Shown one piece after another: positions 44,531-54,460 of a stretch of DNA of 64,000 nucleotides. A model generated the notes under the pieces. It was not told where the DNA came from. It saw nothing but the letters and a program-made list of their open reading frames with translations, and ran no database searches. Location of the stretch: assembly GCA_024279425.1 (NCBI GenBank), contig JAJRRO010000106.1:25647-89646 (forward strand), written 5' to 3'. Positions within the stretch are counted from its first letter, which is position 1. Every line of letters starts with the position of its first letter. The position numbers were made by a program, and so were the translations under genes. This DNA is from Bacteroidota bacterium (GTDB lineage: Bacteria; Bacteroidota; Bacteroidia; Flavobacteriales; Flavobacteriaceae).

Positions 44531-46405
44531 TTAAGGTATGTCAAAGGGTTGATGGGAAAGAATAAGCCTATCGGCATTCTCCAGACGAGGTAATACTATT
44601 TGACCCTTTCGTTGAAAACGTTGCATTCTACGCAGTATCTTGTCCAACATTCTTACGGCTTTATGAATATAGGACCCTTTGTTCAACATTACACATTCAG
44701 CCTGTTGGGCCAAGGCGGCATCCGTAATCTCTGCCCGGGAAGGCGTCCCTTTTTTTGCTAAATTTTCCAAGACTTGGGTCGCCCAAACATTAGGAACATG
44801 TGCAGCTGTGCAAATACGCATTATCTCTTGTTGTATGGATGCAAAGTTTTTCCATCCTGTTTCAATGGCCAGGTCACCCCTCGCCGTCATTACTCCTATG
44901 GGATAGGAGCGCATGGCGGTCAATAAAATAGATGGTAAATTGGAAAAACCTTTCTGAGTTTCAATTTTAAGGATGATTCCTATCTCGGCCTCCAAATTTT
45001 CTAATATTCCCAACAATTCCAATACATCTTCTTTGGTGTTGACAAACGAGAAATTAACAGCATCGGCATGTTGGGCCACGAACGAAATGTCTTCTTTATC
45101 TTTTTTAGTCAAACCGCTCACCTGAAGTTCACTATCCGGTAAGTTAATTCCTTTATCTGCCTTTAATTTACTTCCTTGATTCTTCGCGTGTGTAATTTTC
45201 ACCTTTATTTCATCGCTGGTCACTTCTTGAATTACCCCCTCTATTTTTCCGTCATCAAAGTAAATGGGCTCACCTATTTTCACGTCATTGAATATCTGGG
45301 GCAAGGTACAGGATATATGTGCCGGTTTTAGCAGTTCTCCATTTTCACTATAAACAGCTGGTTCCCCGGGAGAGGGGTCACGATGAAGTCGTAAAATGTC
45401 GTTCGTGCTCAAAACAACAAATTGCTCTTTGGGTAAAAGTTCGCCTACTCTGTGGGATGTTCGTCCGGTTTGTGTTTCCTTATGCAATACCAATTCGATG
45501 CCCGTTTCTACATAGGCCGAGTCGGAACATAAGCCCCATTTTCCTTTACCCTCTTTCCTTTCTACTATAATCTTACATTTCTTACCTCTAGAATCTATGA
45601 AATTGAGGGTATTACCCCGTCTTATTTTTGAAAACAAAACTTCGTCTACAGGCAAGAAGGCTTGAAAATCTGAATCAGGAGATGGAGGAACATCTGGCGG
45701 GGCAATCCATATTTTTGCCGGATTGCTGACTTTTCCCAAATCATCTCTTTCCGGTTTTAAATGAATTACCCTAGGCCCTTCGATCATGGGGCCTGTTCTA
45801 AGCTTGGGCCCAGATAAGTCCATGGCAATTCGACACTTTTTGTGTTGTTTTAAACTGGCTGTTTTAACATTGTTAATCATATTTAGCCAATCGGACGGTT
45901 CGTCATGAGCGCAATTGATTCGAGCGCAATTCATACCATTGGCCAATAGGTTTTTTACAAACCCCAAATCTTCTGAAGCCGTATTTGGGAGGGTAACCAT
46001 AATGCGTGTAAAGCGTTTTCTTGCTTTGTAGCCGAACAGTAACTTGGAATTTTTTCGTTGTAGTTTTTGACTTTTTTTAATAGAGATGAAACTCTTGGAG
46101 GGCATATTTTCCTTTTTGCCCAAAAGTTTGCCCAACAAGTCCTTAGTTCCTAAAACACTGTCCAATACATGACCTTCTATTGAAGATAGACCTGAAAGAC
46201 CAATATGGTGCAATTCTTCTTCTATTTGATCAATTTTAAAGGTGCGTAACGCCAAATAGTGAACCAGGTTTTGGGCGCTTTTTTTATATATGGAATGTAC
46301 CTGCATCAGCTCAGTTTCATAAGAGGCCTCGGTTCTCTGAATTTTTTCAAGAATGGCATCTAATTTTTGATCCAATTGTATAATAATTTGCTCCTTGGTT
46401 TGCAT
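44531..46405 (-). CDS. Divergent pyruvate-kinase-family protein with long N-terminal extension
   Basis: 624 residues against about 470 for normal pyruvate kinase. Residues 1-125 are a helical, partly coiled-coil extension unrelated to the enzyme. From about 130 a PK barrel follows: TRIMVTLPNTASED, MNCARINCAHDEPSDW (normally RxNxSHG, here Cys for Ser), MDLSGPKLRTG, an expanded B domain (about 215-400), then GIILKIETQKGFSNL (active-site Lys), MTARGDLAIETGW (metal-binding Glu/Asp context) and ATQVLENLAKKGTPSRAEITDAA. The C-terminal allosteric domain appears missing. It may be a PK-like enzyme with another role; activity cannot be stated. Confidence 0.82.
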   Translation of the reverse strand: MQTKEQIIIQLDQKLDAILEKIQRTEASYETELMQVHSIYKKSAQNLVHYLALRTFKIDQIEEELHHIGLSGLSSIEGHVLDSVLGTKDLLGKLLGKKENMPSKSFISIKKSQKLQRKNSKLLFGYKARKRFTRIMVTLPNTASEDLGFVKNLLANGMNCARINCAHDEPSDWLNMINNVKTASLKQHKKCRIAMDLSGPKLRTGPMIEGPRVIHLKPERDDLGKVSNPAKIWIAPPDVPPSPDSDFQAFLPVDEVLFSKIRRGNTLNFIDSRGKKCKIIVERKEGKGKWGLCSDSAYVETGIELVLHKETQTGRTSHRVGELLPKEQFVVLSTNDILRLHRDPSPGEPAVYSENGELLKPAHISCTLPQIFNDVKIGEPIYFDDGKIEGVIQEVTSDEIKVKITHAKNQGSKLKADKGINLPDSELQVSGLTKKDKEDISFVAQHADAVNFSFVNTKEDVLELLGILENLEAEIGIILKIETQKGFSNLPSILLTAMRSYPIGVMTARGDLAIETGWKNFASIQQEIMRICTAAHVPNVWATQVLENLAKKGTPSRAEITDAALAQQAECVMLNKGSYIHKAVRMLDKILRRMQRFQRKGQIVLPRLENADRLILSHQPFDIP

Positions 46406-46728
46406 GTAAAATGCTATTTTGTAAGTTTTTGCGTATAAATTTAAATATTAGAACATGTTGATGTAACAACCTCAAGTTAGGAAAAAAACGAAGGTTAATT
46501 GCGCTGTCCGGTAATTTTTATTTGATGTTAATGGCATAACTAAAAGTACTGCTAAAAATCAGTGCTTAATGGGTATTTAATCTTAGAAATTATTGAGATA
46601 TCCTTTGACCAAATGTTAGGTAAGCCCTAGTTGCGGTAACCAAAAGAGTAGAAAATGAACCTACACATATAGCTTCATTGCTTATGCCAATTGGGTACAC
46701 CCTAAGCTTTGTATTTATGAACAAAAAG
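46406..46728. other. Gene-free stretch
   Basis: About 320 bases between two minus-strand genes. No frame, terminator or repeat of note; it should hold the promoter of the pyruvate-kinase-like gene on its left side. Confidence 0.4.
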
Positions 46729-49700
46729 TTATCTTTTCTTTAGCACAGATAAAAATTCGATAAGGTCCCTTAATTCCCTTTTGGAAATGAGGCGGCCCAT
46801 TGCAGGCATCGCTGACACTCCATTTTCTCGCTTTTCAATCCTTGAAATGGCTATTTCCATGGGTTCCGCATCAGAGGTTCTAAGAATAAGTTCATCTTCT
46901 GATTCTTCCTCTAAAACCCCTGTAATTACTTGTCCATCTTTTAAAGTTAGGGTGACACTGCCATATCCAAGGGCTAGTCTTGCACTTGGCTCGATCAGGG
47001 ATTCAAGGATTTGCTCCCGGGTCAAAATGTCGGCAATATTATCAAGTGCCGGCCCAACTTCACCGCCTGTACCTCTAAAGGAGTGGCAACGTACGCACTG
47101 CGCCGCAGGGTTGTTGTTGAAAACGGAATAACCTCGTCTTCGTTGTCCGCCATACAAGGTTTCCTTATATGAATCCGCAGTACTAACGCCACTTTTTATC
47201 TTTTCCAACCGCGTGATGAGATTTTCTGAACCGGTTGCTTCCACTGCCTCTATCAAATCTAGGATAACCCCTAGATCCAACTGATTATTACCAGCTTGTT
47301 GAATTAATTTTTGTAGTGTACCTTGACTTTTGTCCAAGGATAATTCGCCCAACACACTCAACATTCTTTGTTGTTCCCTTGTCGAACCGGATGTAAAGAT
47401 AGGGTTCACAATGGTAGGTAGTTTTTCTTTGGAAATATCCATCTTACTTATAAGGCCTACGGCAACGGCTCGCACATTTTGATCTTTATCGCGCATTCCC
47501 AATTGCATGGCAGATTCAATATCATCGAAATTAAGATTGCCCAAGGCCTCTAAAGCTGTGGCTCGCACTTCTGGGGATACATGTGTTCCCATTAAGGTGA
47601 GCAATTCATTCGTATGGCCATCTATTTCCAAAGCGCTAAGGGTTTTGGTAACACCAATAAGAATTTCGGGGTCCGGATCACTTAAAAAGCCTGAAATATC
47701 GTTTTCAATTTTATTTTTAACACTATTGGCGTCTCTTTGTATTTCACCTCGATATCGACCATCAACCCTATCTAAAACTGAAGGCTCTGCCCAAGTGCCC
47801 AGGGCGGCCAAAGCCTCCCCTCGTAGATTGCTTGGTACATCAACACGTTTTGCGAATGCGATAAGATTATCTAGTTCTTTCTCTCCTCCAACGCGTAAGG
47901 CAGCGTTTATTGCTCTTCGTAATAGCGGTTCTGCTGTAAATCTTTCTACGGTCAAAATATTGGCCAATGCTGGTAATGCCTGTTCAATGGACCAATCATC
48001 ATTAATGGCTCGAGCAGCTTCCGCGACAATATATTCGTCTTCATCATTCAAAAATTCGGCCACCCGTTCATCCTGTAATCTCCGCAACACCAGAACAGCC
48101 GCTATGCGCAAGCTTCTACTAGGACTGTCGACCAAGGCCACAATGGGCTCTGATATCCCAATGCGTGAAAGAGCTAATACAGCTGCGTGCCTTATATAAT
48201 TGTCTTTATCGGCGTTTTGCTCAATTAAGTCCAATAATGGTTTTACCGCTTCTTCATATTTAGTTCTCCCCAGTGCCTGGGCAGCAAAGAATTGTACCCT
48301 GGCATTTTCATGCTTTAGAAGTGGGATAAGGCTTTCTCCTGAGCTGCTATACCTTACATCTCCCAAAACCTTTGCAGCTTGGGCTATAATTTCTGGGTCT
48401 TTATCAGATAAAAGATCAATCAGGGGTTCAGCCTTCCCCAAATCGTTACTGGCAATTTGCCCAATACCCCAGATGGCATGTATTCTTGCAAACTGATTTT
48501 CCTCTTCGGCAATGACCCTTTTTAAAGCCCTATATCCCCAAAAGGTTCGAGCGGCCAATTCAAATTGCGCTTTTTTACGAATACGCATATCTGGATAACG
48601 TAAGAAGGCTACTAAATCGGTCGCAGATTGATTTTCATAGTCGAGCGTCATTAATCGTTGGGTTTCTTTTCGCTCGGCTGCAAGGTCGTTCTTACCTTGT
48701 TCAACATCCAATTTCCAAATCCGGCCAGAATTCTTAGTGTTCCAACCATTGATCCAGTCAGAAAAATACAATGCCCCGTCAGGCCCGAAGCGTAATCCCG
48801 TTGGCAAAACTCCACTTAATATGCTCTTATCCTCGCCTAATTCAAAAGAAGCTCCATTGGGTTTCAAGTCAAAAGACCAGATATTAGATCTACCTGGATC
48901 ACCGACAAATTCAACAAGAAAGAATTTATCCAACCAATCCTTGCCCAGGGCGGTTCCTGGGTTAAAGGCCATACCCGTTGGGCCATTATGAAAATTGCTG
49001 ATCGGTGGAATGATATAGGCCGCTTGTCCATCCCAGCGTGGTGTATAGAGTTTTTCATCCATCCAAACCTTATAGGCATTGTTCTTGGGATCGGTATACT
49101 TTCCATATTGCCAATTGGAGCGCCAACCCGCATCGGAACCCTCAACGATATGAACCAAACGCTCACTCTCGCCACGATGGTCACCATCATTATCTGACGA
49201 AATTATATTGCCATAGGCATCGAATACAAATTCATGAGTATTTCTTAATCCGCGGGCGAAAACCTCAAAGTCACTACCATCTGGATTAGAACGTACAATA
49301 ATCCCCTGATTTGGATATTTGTGATTGACCCCATCAACAGTAGTCAAATTGGCTCCGATATCACCAATGCCCCAATAAATTTTACCATCCGGACCCTCTA
49401 TGGCTCCAGACATGCCATGACCGCCAAAACCAATATGGACGGCAAAACCGTGAGCCAAGGAGGTTTTTTCATCAAATATTCCATCTCCATTGGAGTCCCA
49501 TAAACGCCAGAAATCTGGGCCAACACCAACAAAAATATCCTCATCGCGCACCAGTAGTGCCCCTGCCACATCGGTTATTTCATCATTGAAATCTTCTAGA
49601 ACCCGAGTGGAAACGTCAGCAATGCCATTTCCATTTATATCTTCGAGCATCCAAACTTCTTCTTTTTCAACGGCTAGATCTTTCCAATCATGAATACTAT

Positions 49701-50139
49701 CGTTGTTCAGGTCTTTTAACCATTCATTTTCTTTGCTCTTTTCTGTGGCGAATGTATTCCGTAAAAAGGCTCTTCTTTCCTCAACGGATTGCAAGGCAAT
49801 GGAAGGAGTCATCCAGTCACGATGTCCCCGAATGTCAAACTCGGAATTTTTTTGACGATTGGTACGCGTTAAATAAATTCTGCCCTCATCGTCAATGTCC
49901 ATAGCAATAGGGTCGGGAGCCAATGAGTCTGAAGCCCATAAACTCAATTCCAAGCCTTCAGCGACTTTTGCCGGAACAGTTTCCCGTGCTTTTTTGGCCT
50001 TTTCGATTCCGGTAATGGAGTCTTCATAAATGACCAAAGGTGTTTCAATGGGTTTGTTGGACTTCGTATTACAGGAGGAAATGAATACAATTAAAGCTAA
50101 AAGTATGTATACTTGTTGTTGGATATGTCTAAATTTCAT
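46729..50139 (-). CDS. PVC-type CxxCH-heme protein with HEAT repeats, lipoprotein
   Basis: Second large heme/HEAT protein of the window, 1136 residues. Lipoprotein signal MKFRHIQQQ...ALIVFISSC. N-terminal dehydrogenase-like propeller (AEGLELSLWASDSLAPDPIAMDIDDEGR; DxNxDG loops as DSNGDGIFDE; FARGLRNTHEFVFDAYGN), a long central array of HEAT repeats (about 500-960), and a C-terminal cytochrome c domain with CVRCHSF near residue 1010 and MPAMGRLI for the distal Met. Likely a periplasmic sugar dehydrogenase-type electron donor; the natural substrate is unknown. It heads the long minus-strand block at 46.7-60.6 kb. Confidence 0.88.
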   Translation of the reverse strand: MKFRHIQQQVYILLALIVFISSCNTKSNKPIETPLVIYEDSITGIEKAKKARETVPAKVAEGLELSLWASDSLAPDPIAMDIDDEGRIYLTRTNRQKNSEFDIRGHRDWMTPSIALQSVEERRAFLRNTFATEKSKENEWLKDLNNDSIHDWKDLAVEKEEVWMLEDINGNGIADVSTRVLEDFNDEITDVAGALLVRDEDIFVGVGPDFWRLWDSNGDGIFDEKTSLAHGFAVHIGFGGHGMSGAIEGPDGKIYWGIGDIGANLTTVDGVNHKYPNQGIIVRSNPDGSDFEVFARGLRNTHEFVFDAYGNIISSDNDGDHRGESERLVHIVEGSDAGWRSNWQYGKYTDPKNNAYKVWMDEKLYTPRWDGQAAYIIPPISNFHNGPTGMAFNPGTALGKDWLDKFFLVEFVGDPGRSNIWSFDLKPNGASFELGEDKSILSGVLPTGLRFGPDGALYFSDWINGWNTKNSGRIWKLDVEQGKNDLAAERKETQRLMTLDYENQSATDLVAFLRYPDMRIRKKAQFELAARTFWGYRALKRVIAEEENQFARIHAIWGIGQIASNDLGKAEPLIDLLSDKDPEIIAQAAKVLGDVRYSSSGESLIPLLKHENARVQFFAAQALGRTKYEEAVKPLLDLIEQNADKDNYIRHAAVLALSRIGISEPIVALVDSPSRSLRIAAVLVLRRLQDERVAEFLNDEDEYIVAEAARAINDDWSIEQALPALANILTVERFTAEPLLRRAINAALRVGGEKELDNLIAFAKRVDVPSNLRGEALAALGTWAEPSVLDRVDGRYRGEIQRDANSVKNKIENDISGFLSDPDPEILIGVTKTLSALEIDGHTNELLTLMGTHVSPEVRATALEALGNLNFDDIESAMQLGMRDKDQNVRAVAVGLISKMDISKEKLPTIVNPIFTSGSTREQQRMLSVLGELSLDKSQGTLQKLIQQAGNNQLDLGVILDLIEAVEATGSENLITRLEKIKSGVSTADSYKETLYGGQRRRGYSVFNNNPAAQCVRCHSFRGTGGEVGPALDNIADILTREQILESLIEPSARLALGYGSVTLTLKDGQVITGVLEEESEDELILRTSDAEPMEIAISRIEKRENGVSAMPAMGRLISKRELRDLIEFLSVLKKR

Positions 50140-50257
50140 CGCCGATCGTTATAGAGTTGATTGTAGCTCATAAAAATAGAGATTTCTAACAAAGAGGGAA
50201 AGGAGGGCTGAAGTAATTAGCCCATATAATCAGGAATATAACATTTTAAACCGATTT

Positions 50258-50911
50258 TTATATTTTTAGTAATCGTTTGATATCTTGAGTAATTCTGTTC
50301 ATTTCCTCTTCCTTGGTACCATCGTATACGCCCCGTATGCGTTTTTTTCTATCAACTAGTATAAAGTTTGGAGTATGGATAAAATCTTGAAGTCCGCCAT
50401 CTCCTTGGTCCACAGCTGCAAAATAACTTTTCCGTGCCAAATTATAAATATGTTTTTTATCACCTGTTGTAATATTCCATTTAGTGTCAATGACCCCATT
50501 TTTCTCGGCATACTTTTTTAATACAGGAACACTATCCATTTCCGGGGTTACTGACATAGACAGGAACATCACCTCATTTTCTTTTAGAAAGATGTTCTGA
50601 AGCTTCTCCATATTATTAGACATTATGGGACAGATACTGGGACAGCGGGTAAAAAAGAAATCAGTGACATAGATTTTATTATCATAATCCGTTTGGGTTA
50701 TGACCTTTCCGTTTTGATTGATCAGCTCAAAATCCGAGACGGTGTGATTTTCGTTAATACCCTGAATGGTAATGTCTACCAATTCAGGATTAAAGTCGGT
50801 AGGGTTGAAAATGGGCAATTCCGTTTTCTTATCAACGAGTAAGTACATAGCAACCATAGCGCCAATAATTAGTAGTGTTATGTATGTTATGTTTTTTTTT
50901 ATGTACCTCAT
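50258..50911 (-). CDS. SCO family copper/redox protein
   Basis: SCO1/SenC/PrrC-type thioredoxin-fold protein, about 217 residues. Start at 50911 (MRYIKKNITYITLLIIGAMV) gives an N-terminal membrane anchor. The copper site is complete: TRCPSICP (CxxxC) and the later His in HTPNFILVD. Such proteins deliver copper to CuA of cytochrome oxidase or act as thiol reductases. Only 13 bases from the upstream TPR gene, so cotranscribed. Confidence 0.92.
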   Translation of the reverse strand: MRYIKKNITYITLLIIGAMVAMYLLVDKKTELPIFNPTDFNPELVDITIQGINENHTVSDFELINQNGKVITQTDYDNKIYVTDFFFTRCPSICPIMSNNMEKLQNIFLKENEVMFLSMSVTPEMDSVPVLKKYAEKNGVIDTKWNITTGDKKHIYNLARKSYFAAVDQGDGGLQDFIHTPNFILVDRKKRIRGVYDGTKEEEMNRITQDIKRLLKI

Positions 50912-50924
50912 AGTATATCCAAGA

Positions 50925-52655
50925 TTATAAGACAGAAGTTTCAATTTCAATATCGGCATGTTGCCAAGCTGAATCAAACTCAGATTTGATCGTCTTGGCC
51001 TCCTCTAACTTACCTTGTGCCTTAAGGGTTTGATAAAGGCCCATTAAAGACCAACCATTTTGACGCAACACATCCAAGTCTTCCTGGTAAATTTTTTCAG
51101 CCTCTTCGTATTTTTTGTTTTTCAGCAATACGGCACCCAAGTTTTGCCTTGTGGGAATGTGCCATGCGGCAGGTTCCGTATAGGTCAATCCATCTTCCAA
51201 TTCCACAGCTTTTTTGAGATGTTCTATGGACTTTGAAAAGTCTCCTTTTAACGCAGCTAATTCACCTGCCACCACCTCATACGCAATATTGGCTGAATGA
51301 ATAGATGTATTATTTGCCGTTGCCACTAATGTTTCCAATTCAGGATCTTTTTTGAGAGTAGCAATAGCTTCTAATTCTTCCTGAGCTTCTTTTATATTCC
51401 CTTTTCGCACAAAAGCGATGCCCCGGGCGTAATGACGAATAAGGTTTAAGTGTTTTATATCCGGTTTAGGTGCAGGAATGGTCAGAATTTCATTCCACTT
51501 GCCGAAACGGGTATATGCCAACATGGGTGTTGAGGCAAAATCCTGTAAAAACGGCATCTCTAAAAACTCACCGATCGGAACTTTTTCCGCTGTTTTTTTT
51601 GCAGCATCAATGGCAACCTTGCTGTCTCCCAATAAACTTGCCGAAGACCATAAAAAATGAATATTATGAGGATAATAGGCGAGGGGATACAATCCTTGCG
51701 AAAAACACTGGGATATATAGTCTTCATCGGCCAAAATTGCTGCTTGGTTCACTTTTACGGCATCTAAATACCTACCAACACGAATATAAATGTGTGAAGG
51801 CATATGTACTATATGACCTGCCCCCGGCATCAAAGAAGCTAATTTATCGGCACTAGGTATCCCAAGATCAGGATAGGGTAGTTCTATCATATGTATGTAA
51901 TAGTGATGCCCTCCTGGGTTCTCTGGCTCAAGTTTTATTGCTTTTTCAAGAGCGGCTTTGGCTTCTTTGATGTTGGGAGATGGATTTCCATCCATGTCCC
52001 AATAGTTCCATGGCACGGTATTCATCACAGATGCAGCATACAAAATCTGAATATTCGCATCTTCAGGAAATTTTTTCATCACTTCAGCCATGGCTTTCAT
52101 ATAGGCCATATTCAGCTCGGCAACATCTTTGGTCAGATCCTCACTGTATCTAGAACTTAACGCTATAATTAAGGACTGTTCTTTCGGACTAGATTTTGAT
52201 GCCAAACGTTTGGCCTTGGACATGGCCTCATTGATCTTATTTTTTCGCTCATCAGTCGGTAATGGGTCATTGATATTGGGTCCCAAAGCAAAGGCCTGCC
52301 CCCAATAGGTCATTGCGGCGTTAGGGTCCAAACGTGCAGATTCCATGAAGGAACGATGTCCTTCTGCATGGTTAAAGGCATAGGATAACTTTACACCTTG
52401 ATTAAAAAAAGCCTTTGCTCTTTCATTCTTGGAGGAAATAGGAAAGTTCAAATTCCCTAAATTTTCAAACAAAGGGGAAATCTGCTGTGTGGTATCTACA
52501 ACTTCCAATAAGAATTTAGCCGGGGTACACTTAATAAAACTGAAAGAAGCTTTTTGATAATTGGTGGTCGTCTCCTGCGTTGAGTTTCGGTCTAAAAAAT
52601 AGACGGTTGCCAAAAGTAATACGAGTAAAGTTCCCAAGGTTAATTTAGTTTTCAT
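50925..52655 (-). CDS. Tetratricopeptide-repeat exported protein
   Basis: 576 residues with an N-terminal membrane anchor or signal (LTLGTLLVLLLATVYFLD). The body is built of TPR-like helix pairs (AFNHAEGHRSFMESARLDPNAAMTYWGQA; LKKAVELEDGLTYTEPAAWHIPTRQNLGAVLLKNKKYEEAEKIY, quoted in parts). The AxxYWGxA block and the HMPSHIYIRVGRY segment also occur in the neighbouring TPR gene, so the two are paralogues. No enzyme motif; probably a periplasmic scaffold or processing factor working with SCO. Confidence 0.85.
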   Translation of the reverse strand: MKTKLTLGTLLVLLLATVYFLDRNSTQETTTNYQKASFSFIKCTPAKFLLEVVDTTQQISPLFENLGNLNFPISSKNERAKAFFNQGVKLSYAFNHAEGHRSFMESARLDPNAAMTYWGQAFALGPNINDPLPTDERKNKINEAMSKAKRLASKSSPKEQSLIIALSSRYSEDLTKDVAELNMAYMKAMAEVMKKFPEDANIQILYAASVMNTVPWNYWDMDGNPSPNIKEAKAALEKAIKLEPENPGGHHYYIHMIELPYPDLGIPSADKLASLMPGAGHIVHMPSHIYIRVGRYLDAVKVNQAAILADEDYISQCFSQGLYPLAYYPHNIHFLWSSASLLGDSKVAIDAAKKTAEKVPIGEFLEMPFLQDFASTPMLAYTRFGKWNEILTIPAPKPDIKHLNLIRHYARGIAFVRKGNIKEAQEELEAIATLKKDPELETLVATANNTSIHSANIAYEVVAGELAALKGDFSKSIEHLKKAVELEDGLTYTEPAAWHIPTRQNLGAVLLKNKKYEEAEKIYQEDLDVLRQNGWSLMGLYQTLKAQGKLEEAKTIKSEFDSAWQHADIEIETSVL

Positions 52656-52737
52656 CGCGTATAAGTTAAAAAGTGATTAAAATTTAATGTGTACCAATTG
52701 AACCTAGTCTAAAATAGTAAAAATAGTGCATAATTTA

Positions 52738-54420
52738 TTAGCTTTTATCTAAGGTTACATAGTTTCTAGCCTCTTCCAATTCGGGTCTATCGCTATTGGA
52801 TACTTCCGTTAATTTCAACAAGCTTGCGAAATATTGGGAAGTTTTGTCTTGGTCACCCATTGCTTTGGCGGCAAGGGCAGCTCCGTAAAGACCGTTGAAC
52901 CGGTTAGGACGGTCTTTTAGGTTTTCTTCATAGGCGGCCAAGGCTTCCTCATTTCTACCCATTTCTAAAAACATGTCGCCCAATAATTCTATGGCTGGCA
53001 AAACATCGCCAGGGGTAACAGGGTGCTTGCTTGTTTTTCGTTCTATTTCTGCCGCCTCTTGCATGAGGGAAAGTCCATTTTTTTGGTCGTTTTTTCTAAA
53101 ATTCAACCATGCTTGTGAAGTTTTGATTTGAATCTCAACTTGTTTAATTTGTATGGACTTTGTACGGTCGTTTTGTGCTATTAGATTTTGATGCAGCTCT
53201 TTTAACACTTCAATTTTTTGTTCAACAGTCTTAAAATCATTCGTATGCGCCGCCCCCAATGCTACGGCGAAATGATGTATGGCTTCTTGCCAAGGGAATT
53301 GTTCCCAGTTTAAATCTATCTCTTGTAATTCAAGGTTAGCTGCTCGCTCCCAGTTTTTATTTTCAAGGGCCAATCTTGCAGGTATGGCGGTAATCGGATA
53401 GATGGCTGCGGTAATATTGGTAGGATAAAATGCCCTTAAGTTTTTCATTAGAAGCTGCTGTTTTTCTGCATTTGCATTATCTCCTTTTTGAAGATAGGCA
53501 TATACCAAATAATCAGTAGCGTGCAATTCTTCAAAATATGCGCCGTTTAACGCTGCTGCATCAGTATAACACCTTGAACTACTAGCCGATAATAAATTGG
53601 ACTCGATAGACTCTTCCCATATCCCTAATCTTGTAAAAATATGGGAGGGCATATGTTGTGCATGGGAAGAGGAAGGGGCTATTTTGGCATATCGACGAGC
53701 CGTTTCCAATCCCTTTTGGGCTAAAACAGGGTTGTCGTAGTTGTGAATGATATAATGTGCAATACCAGGGTGGTTGAGGTTGGTAGCGAATAGGTCTTCG
53801 AGAATTTTCCCTGCTTTGCGCTCATTTATATAGTCTTTTCCGATACGGTCTCTAGTAGAATACAAGGCTAAGGAATAAAAAACTGCTGCTTCTATGTCTT
53901 CTGGATATTTTAGGTATATCTGCTCCATTTCTTTTTCAAAACTTTTGGCTCTTGTTTGGTGATCCAAGGTTTCCCAATCGGTATAAAATGCATCAATGGC
54001 ATTAACATAATCTCTTTGTTTGGCATCCATTGATAATCCTTTGGCTATTTCTAATATGCTCGAGCCTCTAATTAAATCTTCTTTGCCAGGTGGGAACCAA
54101 GCGGCATGATAAATACTCATGGCAACACCCCAGTAGGCCATAGGGCAATTTGGGTCAATGTCAATAACTTTGACAAATGCTTTTTCTGATTCACTGTATT
54201 GAAAGGAATGTAACAATGCAACAGCTAAATCAAAAGTAGCTCTGGTCTCATAATTACAAGAGAGCGAGAATTTTAATTCTCCAAATTGTCCGTCACCACA
54301 TAATAGCAGCTCCCCTCTTTTTAAATCAATAGATGCTAACGCAGGGTTAGGCCTAGTGTTCTTACATCCCAAAAGGATCAGGATGAATATAAGTGCCAAA
54401 TAATTTATGTTTGATTTCAT
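52738..54420 (-). CDS. Tetratricopeptide-repeat lipoprotein
   Basis: About 560 residues; the ATG at 54420 opens a lipoprotein signal (MKSNINYLALIFILILLGC). TPR-type repeats throughout, with CPMAYWGVAMS, HAQHMPSHIFTRLGIW and a C-terminal repeat set (NRFNGLYGAALAAKAMGD). Shares the AYWG and HMPSH blocks with the TPR protein at 50925, which points to local duplication. Function unknown; context is the SCO gene and a membrane acyltransferase-like gene. Confidence 0.85.
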   Translation of the reverse strand: MKSNINYLALIFILILLGCKNTRPNPALASIDLKRGELLLCGDGQFGELKFSLSCNYETRATFDLAVALLHSFQYSESEKAFVKVIDIDPNCPMAYWGVAMSIYHAAWFPPGKEDLIRGSSILEIAKGLSMDAKQRDYVNAIDAFYTDWETLDHQTRAKSFEKEMEQIYLKYPEDIEAAVFYSLALYSTRDRIGKDYINERKAGKILEDLFATNLNHPGIAHYIIHNYDNPVLAQKGLETARRYAKIAPSSSHAQHMPSHIFTRLGIWEESIESNLLSASSSRCYTDAAALNGAYFEELHATDYLVYAYLQKGDNANAEKQQLLMKNLRAFYPTNITAAIYPITAIPARLALENKNWERAANLELQEIDLNWEQFPWQEAIHHFAVALGAAHTNDFKTVEQKIEVLKELHQNLIAQNDRTKSIQIKQVEIQIKTSQAWLNFRKNDQKNGLSLMQEAAEIERKTSKHPVTPGDVLPAIELLGDMFLEMGRNEEALAAYEENLKDRPNRFNGLYGAALAAKAMGDQDKTSQYFASLLKLTEVSNSDRPELEEARNYVTLDKS

Positions 54421-54460
54421 ATCTCTTGATTTTAACTTCAATTGGGCTAACGCAACGTTT

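Noticed and set aside
47507..48496. Long plus-strand frames opposite the CxxCH-heme/HEAT gene
   Set aside because: They run antisense to a clearly conserved repeat protein and have no recognisable features; shadow frames.
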